Below are positions 1 through 6,572 of a stretch of 64,000 bases of DNA, piece after piece. Each line of letters begins with the position of its first letter. Position 1 is the first letter of the stretch. The notes under the pieces are model-generated. The model was given only the letters and a program-made list of their open reading frames with translations. It did no database searches and was not told the DNA's origin. The position numbers and the translations under genes were made by a program. This DNA comes from Dyella nitratireducens (lineage in GTDB: Bacteria > Pseudomonadota > Gammaproteobacteria > Xanthomonadales > Rhodanobacteraceae): contig NZ_BMJA01000005.1 in the NCBI RefSeq assembly GCF_014642835.1, positions 124,001-188,000 of the forward strand, read 5' to 3'.

Positions 1-552
1 CTGTGTTCGCTGCGCGGTTCGGTGTGCGTGTACCAGGGCGAAGAGCTTGGCCTGACCGAAGCGGAGGTACCGTTCGAATCGCTGCGTGATCCGTACGGCA
101 TCACCTTCTGGCCGAACTTCAAGGGACGCGACGGCTGCCGCACGCCGATGCCTTGGAATGAAGGTCCGTTCGCGGGTTTCAGCTCGGTGGCACCGTGGCT
201 GCCGATCGATGAGGCCCATAACACGCTGGCCGTGTCGCATCAGGAAGCCGATCCGGATTCGGTGCTGCACGGCTTCCGCCGCTTCATGCGCTGGCGTGCC
301 GCACAGCCTGCGCTGCGGCGTGGCGATATCCGTTTTCTGGATGTGCCGGAGCCAGTGCTGGCCTTCCTGCGCAGTGATGGCAGCGAGCAAGTGCTGGCGG
401 TTTTCAATCTCGGCAAGCAATCGCAGACGGTCAGGTTGCAGGGATACGACGGGGTCACGCCACTGGAAGGGCATGGCTTGCCGCAAGGTGTGTTGCGCAA
501 CGGGCAGCTCGAATTGCCCGGACACGGCGTGTTGTTCGCGCGGATCGCCTAA
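1..552 (+). CDS. Alpha-glucosidase, GH13 family (C-terminal part, truncated by window edge)
   Basis: The frame is open from base 1, so this is the 3' end of a longer gene. It reads through a YQGEELGL motif, the region after the (beta/alpha)8 barrel typical of GH13 alpha-glucosidases and oligo-1,6-glucosidases, then RDPYG and GCRTPMPW. The last 80 or so residues (FLDVPEPVLAFLR and onward, VLAVFNLG) are the beta-sandwich C domain. The family hydrolyses terminal alpha-1,4 or alpha-1,6 glucosyl units of maltose-like sugars. The catalytic Asp/Glu/Asp residues lie upstream of the window. The gene ends with TAA at 550-552. The exact substrate cannot be set from this fragment. Confidence 0.88.
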   Translation: MCSLRGSVCVYQGEELGLTEAEVPFESLRDPYGITFWPNFKGRDGCRTPMPWNEGPFAGFSSVAPWLPIDEAHNTLAVSHQEADPDSVLHGFRRFMRWRAAQPALRRGDIRFLDVPEPVLAFLRSDGSEQVLAVFNLGKQSQTVRLQGYDGVTPLEGHGLPQGVLRNGQLELPGHGVLFARIA

Positions 553-955
553 GGACTCGCCGATCCATTCCGGAACCGCTGTCGCAGTGAAAAACCGAGT
601 CGGCGCGCCGGCACCCGACTGGCCTTCCTACTTATTTCCTCGAAAAATCAAGCTACTTGACCGTCTAAATTCACAGGTCCATCACGTTTCTAAGCCTAGG
701 CTTTCACACGCGTAACCACCGGAGACAGGGGGCCGGTGGGCGGGTCTGTTGTGCATCCCCTTTGGTAACTCGGCGGCGCCTCCGACCAGGCGCCTCATGA
801 AAGCTTTACCGTGATATCGCTGCCCAGGCCGGCTGCTTTCGGCATGACATGCAAAACACCGGCAGCGGTGCGATGGCGTACTGATCGACACGGGTTTTCT
901 TTGCAACACGTTATCGGTGATTCCGTTGCGCTCGTTTCTTACCGAGAGAGCCGCC
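553..955 (+). other. 403-bp intergenic leader with hairpins and a 12-bp palindrome
   Basis: No gene is seen between the glucosidase stop and the terpene-synthase-like start. The stretch holds a perfect 12-bp palindrome AAGCCTAGGCTT at 692-703, a hairpin with 7-bp arms (CCACCGG 716-722, CCGGTGG 733-739), and a second hairpin (GGCGCCT 775-781, AGGCGCC 788-794). Neither hairpin is followed by a T run, so neither looks like an intrinsic terminator. The palindrome could be a repressor operator and the hairpins part of a structured leader. No known riboswitch class was recognised. Confidence 0.4.
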
Positions 956-1981
956 ATGAATTACAGCGAATATCTCAAGCCTGTCCGCGCCCCCTTTGAA
1001 GTTCGCGCCAGCCGCGCTCCGACGGGATTGAACATGCCGAACCTGTATTACCCCTGGGCCAGCGCTTGCTCGCCACATGCACCCTTTGTGGAAGCCCACA
1101 TGCAGCAATGGCTGACGCAGCATGGCCTGGTTCCCAACGAGCATTACCGTGCACGCCTGGCACGTGCGAAATTCGGCTGGCTGGCCGCGCGCTGCCATCC
1201 GTATGCGTCGATGGAACGGCTGCAGACGATTGCCAATTTCTATGCCTGGTATTTCCTGATCGACGACTGGTTCGTCGGCCATACCGAAAAGGTGTCGACC
1301 TACACCATTTCCAATCTCACCGCGGTGATCGACGTGCTCGACTCCAGCCGTACCGGCGAGGAGCCGGTCTACGGTGAAACCGCCTGGGCGGATCTGTGCC
1401 GTGATTTGCGCTCAAACATGGCTGACGCGCAATTCGATCGCTTCGCTCACGCCATGCATTTGTGGGTGGGCATGGCAGGCTTGCGCATGCTGGAGCACAC
1501 GCATGCGCAAGCACCTCAACCGCATCGGCACGAGGCCATCCTGCGTCATGCCGGCGGCTTGTATCCGTGCTTTTACTTGATTGATTTCGCCAATGACCTG
1601 CCCCTATCCACGGATGAGCACGATCGGCCGAATGTGCAGCAGCTGCGGCGGCATACCAACCGCATTGTCTGCTGGAGCAGCGACGTGCAGCACCTGGGCA
1701 TGGACATCCGCCAATCGGCGCCTCGCCGGAACGCCGTAGCGCTTTACACCAGCCAGGGCTACTCACTGCAACACAGCGTGGACCGCGTGAGCGAGCGTAT
1801 TCGCACGGAACTGGAAGCTTTCCTGCGCACGGCCACCGTGGTAAAGGAAAACGCCGGGCCTGCCCTGTCCCACTACATCAGCGGACTGAAGCACTGGATG
1901 AGCGGCTACCGCGACTGGCTGGCCGCGCAGCATGGCACACGGCCATTTGCTGAACCGGACGCGGCCATCACGGCTTGGTAA
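956..1981 (+). CDS. Terpene-synthase-fold protein with degenerate metal-binding motifs
   Basis: 341 residues, the usual size of a bacterial class I terpene synthase. The start at 956 was chosen over an in-frame upstream start at 917 because a GAGAGAG run precedes it. The first motif is FLIDDWFVG (D103, D104), standing for DDxxD but with no third acidic residue. The helix that normally carries the NSE triad (W-T-N-D-I-Y-S-L-R-K-E in family members) reads WSSDVQHLGMD here, so N, S and E are replaced by S242, H246 and D250. The following SLQHSVDRV matches the conserved helix after NSE. Fold assignment is fairly secure. Canonical prenyl-diphosphate cyclisation is not, since Mg2+ binding residues are altered. 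The HMG-CoA-synthase-like gene follows 266 bp downstream on the same strand. Confidence 0.75.
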   Translation: MNYSEYLKPVRAPFEVRASRAPTGLNMPNLYYPWASACSPHAPFVEAHMQQWLTQHGLVPNEHYRARLARAKFGWLAARCHPYASMERLQTIANFYAWYFLIDDWFVGHTEKVSTYTISNLTAVIDVLDSSRTGEEPVYGETAWADLCRDLRSNMADAQFDRFAHAMHLWVGMAGLRMLEHTHAQAPQPHRHEAILRHAGGLYPCFYLIDFANDLPLSTDEHDRPNVQQLRRHTNRIVCWSSDVQHLGMDIRQSAPRRNAVALYTSQGYSLQHSVDRVSERIRTELEAFLRTATVVKENAGPALSHYISGLKHWMSGYRDWLAAQHGTRPFAEPDAAITAW

Positions 1982-2247
1982 TCCGCACGCCGCATTGTTC
2001 ACGATGCGGTGCAAAAAAGCCTCGACTGATGCGTATGTAACCAAAAGTCGACTTGCCGAAAGCTAACGTGGTTAAAATCTCGTAGTTCGGCCGGGCGCGC
2101 GTATGCCCCCGCCTGGGCGGTTTCAATCGTTACAAGGAAACCCGCCCTGCCACGCGCCCTCCATGCCCCCGCAACCTGCGCGCCCCAAGCGTGCATGGCG
2201 AGGCCATGGCAGCCGGCGTTGCTCCGACAACATCGAGGAACCACCTT

Positions 2248-3750
2248 TTGAATACACCGAACGATACGGCAGCACGACGCAATCCTGGCGTGAGCGGCAT
2301 GAGCCTGTACGTCCCCCGCCCGCGCGTGTCCCTGCGCGATTGGTGCGAATGGACGGGTAATTCCTGGGACAAGGTTCAGGCCGTGGTAGGCCGCAGCTTC
2401 CGCCAACCGGCACCGTATGAAGACGCATACACCATGGCGGCCACCGCCGTGTTGCGGCTGATCCAGCAATACAACATCGATCCGCGCAACGTCGGCCAGC
2501 TCGCACTGGGCACCGAAAGCAGCAAGGACAACTCCGCCGGCGCGGTGATCGTGCGCGGCATGGTCGATCGCGAACTGGAACGCCTGGGGCTGCCGCGCCT
2601 GTCGCGCCAGATGGAAGTGCCCGAATTCAAGCACGCTTGCCTGGGTGGCGTGTATGCGCTCAAGAGTGCGCTGCGCTACGTAGCGTTTGATGCCAACGGC
2701 CGCCAGGCCATCGTGGTGTGCAGCGACATCGCCGCGTATGAGCGTGGCTCCAGCGGTGAGCAGACACAGGGCGCTGGCGCCGTAGCGATGCTGGTGGAAG
2801 CGCAGCCGAAGCTGTTCGAGGTGGATCTGGCACACGCCGGCAGCGCCTCGGATTTCCGTGGCCCGGATTTCCGCAAGCCGTTGCTGCGCTACTTCCATCA
2901 GGAATACGGCCAGCGCCACCGCCGCCTGCACGACTTCCCGATTTTCAGCGGCAAGTACTCCACCTTTGCCTACCTCGACGAAGTAGGCCAGGCGACGGAT
3001 GCGATGATCCAGCGGCTGGGCGTGTCGGATCTGGCATTCCTCGACGGCGCGGGCGGGCTGTTCTTCCATCGCCCGTACCACATGATGCCGCTGCAGGCTT
3101 TGGCCTTTATCTATGCCCGCGCACTCGCGCGTGCGCCGCAGCCCAACGCCGATTTCCAGGCATTGTGCGAACAGGCCGGCGTGTCGCCGGAAGGCGTGAT
3201 CGCCGAGTGCCGCAACACACCGGATCTGTTCGGCGAATTCCTGAGCCAGGGCGCCCACGCTGAAGCCCCGCAAGATGCGCATCCGCTCACCACCAAGCTG
3301 TCGGGCGTGGCGCGCAAGAGCCCGGCATTCCAGCAATTGCTGGCGACGCGCGTGAACCTGGGCACGGATTGGGCGATGGAGCTGGGTAATCTCTACACCG
3401 CCGCACTGCCGGCGTGGATTGCCGCCGGCTTCGAGCAGGCACTGGAAAACAACGTCGAATGGACGGATGCCAAGCTGTATGCCATCGGCTATGGCAGCGG
3501 CGATGCGTCCGAGGCGATTCCGCTGCGCGTGGTGCCGGGTTGGCGCGAAGCGGCGGCGAAGATCGGCTTCCGCACCGCCCTGGCCGAGTCCACCGATCTC
3601 ACCCGCGAACAGTACGAAGCCATGCACGATGGACAGGATGTGGCGCTGGACTGCCCGCCCGTCAACCAGTTCGTCATCGCCCGCACCGGTGACACTTACG
3701 AAGCGGCGTTCCAGGATCTGGGCGTGGATTACTACGAGTTCGCGCAGTAA
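2248..3750 (+). CDS. HMG-CoA-synthase family protein (thiolase fold)
   Basis: About 500 residues in the hydroxymethylglutaryl-CoA synthase family. These enzymes condense acetyl-CoA with a beta-ketoacyl thioester. Numbered from 2248, the catalytic set is visible: E90 in GTESSKD, nucleophile C131 in FKHACLGG, and H274 in FFHRPYHMMP. The C-terminal half has MELGNLYTAALPAWI and GYGSGDASE, typical of the family. The start is TTG at 2248, preceded at good spacing by GAGGA (2235-2239). Alternatives are ATG 2191 and ATG 2299 (MSLYVPRPRV). No mevalonate-pathway or polyketide genes are nearby in the window, so the acceptor substrate is unknown. Proximity to the terpene-synthase-like gene suggests, but does not prove, isoprenoid or branched-acyl chemistry. 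Confidence 0.82.
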   Translation: MNTPNDTAARRNPGVSGMSLYVPRPRVSLRDWCEWTGNSWDKVQAVVGRSFRQPAPYEDAYTMAATAVLRLIQQYNIDPRNVGQLALGTESSKDNSAGAVIVRGMVDRELERLGLPRLSRQMEVPEFKHACLGGVYALKSALRYVAFDANGRQAIVVCSDIAAYERGSSGEQTQGAGAVAMLVEAQPKLFEVDLAHAGSASDFRGPDFRKPLLRYFHQEYGQRHRRLHDFPIFSGKYSTFAYLDEVGQATDAMIQRLGVSDLAFLDGAGGLFFHRPYHMMPLQALAFIYARALARAPQPNADFQALCEQAGVSPEGVIAECRNTPDLFGEFLSQGAHAEAPQDAHPLTTKLSGVARKSPAFQQLLATRVNLGTDWAMELGNLYTAALPAWIAAGFEQALENNVEWTDAKLYAIGYGSGDASEAIPLRVVPGWREAAAKIGFRTALAESTDLTREQYEAMHDGQDVALDCPPVNQFVIARTGDTYEAAFQDLGVDYYEFAQ

Positions 3751-3760
3751 TCGCTCCCAC

Positions 3761-3784
3761 TGCCGGGACCGCACGATCCCGGCA
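3761..3784 (+). terminator. Perfect 8-bp hairpin after the HMG-CoA-synthase-like gene
   Basis: TGCCGGGA (3761-3768) pairs with TCCCGGCA (3777-3784) around an 8-base loop, 10 bp after the stop codon. There is no T run after it, so termination is plausible but not shown. Confidence 0.35.
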
Positions 3785-3804
3785 ACACTTCACTGTTGGA
3801 CTTC

Positions 3805-3832
3805 GTGGGTTGGGGTGCAAACCCCAACCTAC
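3805..3832. repeat. REP family A, single arm (solitary GTAG-type hairpin)
   Basis: A lone copy of the family A hairpin: GTTGGGGT, loop GCAA, ACCCCAAC, then CTAC. Unlike most copies in the window it has no second inverted arm. It lies between the HMG-CoA-synthase-like gene and modE. Confidence 0.85.
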
Positions 3833-3888
3833 AAACGCATCGTCCTTTAGCTAGACTCCGCCAGCCACATCGATAAACGAGCGCGGGG

Positions 3889-4683
3889 ATGTTCAAGCTC
3901 AAAGGCATTCTGTCCCTCCAGGCAGGCGACCAGACGCTGGGCGGCGCCGATCGCGTCGCGCTGCTGGCCAAGATCAAGGAGACCGGTTCCATCACCGCCG
4001 CAGCACGTGCCGTGGGCATGAGCTACAAAGGCGCATGGGATGCGATCGATGCCATGAACAACCTGGCGGATGAGCCCCTGGTCACCCGCGCGGCCGGCGG
4101 CAAGGGCGGTGGCGGCACGCGCCTGACCGAACGCGGACAGCGGCTGATCGAAACGTTTGCAGCGCTGGAAGAAGTGCATCGCCGCTTCCTTGAACAATTC
4201 GAGACGCTGGCCGAAGCTTCCGCCGACGACATCAAGCTGATCAGGAGCCTTATGTTCCGTACCAGTGCACGCAATCAGCTGTCGGGCCACGTCGTGGCGA
4301 TCCACAAGGGTGTCGTCAACGACACCGTGGAATTGAAATTGCCTGGCGGCGAACACGTCGTCGCCACGCTTACCTGCGAGAGCACGGAAAACCTGGGCCT
4401 GAAAATCGGCAGCGAGGCTATCGCACTGATCAAGGCTTCCTCGGTGCTGCTCGCCCTACCCGACGAGGGCATGCGGCTCTCGGCACGCAATCAATTCCCC
4501 GGCACGATCGTGCAAATCGTCGAAGGTCCGGTGAACGCGGATGTACGTGTGCGCCTGACGGGCGGCAGCGTGATGGCGGCCGTCGTCACGACGGAAAGCG
4601 TGTCGCAGTTGGGTCTGAAGGAAGGGGTGCCGGTGGTGGCTGTCGTGAAAGCCTCCAGCGTGATGCTCGGGACTACCCGCTAA
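3889..4683 (+). CDS. modE: ModE-type molybdate-responsive transcriptional regulator
   Basis: 264 residues with the full ModE layout. Residues ~1-110 form the LysR-like winged helix-turn-helix (ISAAARAVGM-like segment SITAAARAVGMSYKGAWDAI, then the glycine-rich wing GGKGGGGTRLTERG). Two Mop/TOBE molybdate-binding domains follow, each beginning with S-ARNQ (TSARNQLSGHVV near residue 125 and SARNQFPGTIV near 200). In the family, molybdate-bound dimers bind a palindrome and usually repress modABC transport. No modABC lies in this window. Instead the next gene is an OprD-type porin with a ModE-like box at its promoter (4731-4754). The name is used for family membership. The real regulon is not known from sequence alone. 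Confidence 0.9.
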   Translation: MFKLKGILSLQAGDQTLGGADRVALLAKIKETGSITAAARAVGMSYKGAWDAIDAMNNLADEPLVTRAAGGKGGGGTRLTERGQRLIETFAALEEVHRRFLEQFETLAEASADDIKLIRSLMFRTSARNQLSGHVVAIHKGVVNDTVELKLPGGEHVVATLTCESTENLGLKIGSEAIALIKASSVLLALPDEGMRLSARNQFPGTIVQIVEGPVNADVRVRLTGGSVMAAVVTTESVSQLGLKEGVPVVAVVKASSVMLGTTR

Positions 4684-4730
4684 GCAGCAGTGCTGACATG
4701 CCAAACCGTAAATAGGGCTTCGCCGAAAAC

Positions 4731-4754
4731 CGTCATATACTCGTCTACATAACG
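4731..4754 (+). promoter_or_regulatory. Predicted ModE operator overlapping a -10 element
   Basis: Half-sites CGTCATATA (4731-4739) and TACATAACG (4746-4754) are separated by 6 bp. The reverse complement of the second is CGTTATGTA, so 7 of 9 positions match the first. The 9-6-9 layout and the right half agree, from memory, with the E. coli modABCD ModE operator. A TATACT hexamer (4736-4741), a possible -10 box about 70 bp before the porin start, lies inside the box, so binding would block RNA polymerase. Confidence 0.65.
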
Positions 4755-4809
4755 CCGAGACGGGGGACAGAGGGCTCGGCAATCGCTCACTTCGGACGGG
4801 GAATTTGGC

Positions 4810-6129
4810 ATGTTGAAGCGAAAGGCGCTCGTCGCCGCCATGGTGGGATTGCTTGCGGCGAGCGGCGCCGCGCATGCAGACGGCGACATCTTCAGCGACG
4901 GCCATGTGGACGGCGATTTGCGTCTCTACAACTTCAGCCGCCTCTACGCCAGCAAGACCACACCGAACGCCGAGGCCTTCTCCGTCGCTGCGCTGATCAA
5001 TGCGCAGACCGGCACGTTCCTCACCGGCTTCAGCGTAGGCGCTTCATTCGCCACCACCAACTCGTTCGGCACGCATTCGAACGAACTGGCGAAGATCGAT
5101 ACCACACTCGCCGGCCCGAACAACTCGATCGGCACCTTCAGCCAGGCATTTCTCCAATACCAGCACGGCATCTTTCTGTTTCGCGGCGGCTATCAATACC
5201 TTGCCGACGATCCTTGGATGGGCAACAACGATTCGCGCATCGTTCCTTCGTCTTACAACGCATTGAAGGTACAGGTCACGCCGTTGACCGGCTGGAACCT
5301 CTTCGCCGTGCGTGAATACAGCTGGAAAAGCCGTACCTCCAGCGGCATGTATGCGGACAACCTCTATTACCCGTCCAAATACGACGGTGATTCGATGTAC
5401 GGCAACAACGGCTCGCTGCCCTTGCATGCGCAATCCGCACCCGGCACCTGGGAAGGCGGCACCACGTACGTCAACGGTGGGCTCAACGCCCAGCTGCGCT
5501 ACTACAACTTCATGAATTTCGCGCGCACCTTTTACGGGGTAGGCAGCTACGTGTTCGACACCGGCACGGGCTTCAATCCGGTCATCGGCACGCAGTACAT
5601 GGCGCAGAATGACGGATCGGACAATCGCTTTACCGAAACCGGCACCAAGCTGTTTGGTGTCGCCGGCGACCATGTGAAAAGCCGCGTCATCGGCGGCGAT
5701 CTCGGCGTGGTGATTCCCAACGGACGCTTCGACATCCTCTACAACAAGGTGGCGCACGAAGAAGGTGCGGTCGGCGGCGGCGCGCTGATTTCGCCGTACA
5801 CCACCAACTACGGCACCGATCCGCTGTTCACCACCTCCATGATCCGTGGCCTGGTCGAAGCCGGCCCCGGCCGCGCGTGGAAAGGCAAGTTCACCTACGA
5901 CCTGTTCAACAAGAAACTCGAACTGACCACCGCCTACGCGAAATACTTCACCTATTACCGCGGCAACAGCCACGACCTGTATTTCGACGTGATCTACCAT
6001 TTGGACGGCTATCTGAGAGGCTTGACGCTGCGCGACCGCTGGGAGCTGTCCAACGGCGGCATCGACAACCTCAATCCGACCAACAAGACCTTCGTCTACA
6101 ACCGCGTGATGATCGACTACAAGTTTTAA
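4810..6129 (+). CDS. OprD-family outer membrane porin, predicted ModE target
   Basis: 439 residues. The N-terminus is a clear signal peptide (MLKRKALVAAMVGLLAASGAA, cleavage near HADG). The body is a repetitive aromatic beta-strand pattern ending in a terminal aromatic strand (VYNRVMIDYKF), as in Gram-negative porins. Length and motifs (GDLRLYNFSRLYA, GGYQYLADDPWMGNNDSR, LYFDVIYHLDGYLRGLTLRDR) fit the OprD group of substrate-selective trimeric or monomeric channels. The family takes up small anionic or basic solutes. With modE immediately upstream and a ModE-like box at the promoter, an oxyanion such as molybdate, or a substrate used by a Mo enzyme, is a reasonable inference. The substrate is not visible in the sequence. 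Confidence 0.85.
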   Translation: MLKRKALVAAMVGLLAASGAAHADGDIFSDGHVDGDLRLYNFSRLYASKTTPNAEAFSVAALINAQTGTFLTGFSVGASFATTNSFGTHSNELAKIDTTLAGPNNSIGTFSQAFLQYQHGIFLFRGGYQYLADDPWMGNNDSRIVPSSYNALKVQVTPLTGWNLFAVREYSWKSRTSSGMYADNLYYPSKYDGDSMYGNNGSLPLHAQSAPGTWEGGTTYVNGGLNAQLRYYNFMNFARTFYGVGSYVFDTGTGFNPVIGTQYMAQNDGSDNRFTETGTKLFGVAGDHVKSRVIGGDLGVVIPNGRFDILYNKVAHEEGAVGGGALISPYTTNYGTDPLFTTSMIRGLVEAGPGRAWKGKFTYDLFNKKLELTTAYAKYFTYYRGNSHDLYFDVIYHLDGYLRGLTLRDRWELSNGGIDNLNPTNKTFVYNRVMIDYKF

Positions 6130-6215
6130 GCGTGTATGAAGGCGGCAGGGATGCTGCCTTCCTTTTGTAGGAGACAAGCCCCTATGATCGCTTCATCTTT
6201 TTCACGGAGCGAATC

Positions 6216-6434
6216 ATGCGCGCCATTCTGATCATCCTGGGACTCGTGTTGCTGGTCGGCGGCCTGTGGGTTGTGTTCGGCCACGGCAGTTATACGCAAA
6301 CCGACACGCTATTGCAGATCGGCTCGGCCAAGTTCACGGCCACACATGACAAGGCGATTCCGCCGTGGCTGGGTATTAGTGGGATCGTGGTTGGGGCGTT
6401 GCTGACCTTGGGTGGATTGTTCTCGAAGCGCTGA
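6216..6434 (+). CDS. Small two-helix inner membrane protein
   Basis: 72 residues with two hydrophobic helices (about residues 3-22 and 50-68) flanking a polar stretch of about 25 residues (SYTQTDTLLQIGSAKFTATHDK). A CGGAGCGA ribosome site precedes the ATG. Similar short proteins are often labelled DUF3185-like or hypothetical in Xanthomonadales. No function can be assigned. A family A REP pair begins 17 bp after its stop. Confidence 0.65.
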   Translation: MRAILIILGLVLLVGGLWVVFGHGSYTQTDTLLQIGSAKFTATHDKAIPPWLGISGIVVGALLTLGGLFSKR

Positions 6435-6451
6435 GCGCACTCCGTTCCCTC

Positions 6452-6525
6452 GTAGGTTGGGGTGCAAACCCCAACTTTGCCATCCTGATCAACATGGCGA
6501 TGTTGGGGTTTGCACCCCAACCTAC
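6452..6525. repeat. REP family A, inverted pair (BIME)
   Basis: Two GTAG-headed hairpins in inverted order, about 24 bp each, around a spacer of roughly 25 bp. Left loop GCAA; right loop TTGC (GCAA on the other strand). It lies between the small membrane protein and uvrD. Confidence 0.95.
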
Positions 6526-6572
6526 GCAGACCATCCCTGTGTCAGATTGCGCCACCCGCTACAATCCCGCGG

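Noticed and set aside
1592-1618. NDLPLSTDE as the NSE motif of the terpene-synthase-like protein
   Set aside because: The third position and the helix context do not fit; the segment that aligns with WTNDIYSLRKE is WSSDVQHLGMD further downstream, so NDLPLSTDE is probably a chance look-alike.
2191-2247. Longer start for the HMG-CoA-synthase-like protein
   Set aside because: No ribosome site before ATG 2191; the TTG at 2248 has a well-placed GAGGA. The choice is not certain.
1999-3774. 591-residue open frame opposite the HMG-CoA-synthase-like gene
   Set aside because: Antisense shadow; the plus frame has the active-site motifs.
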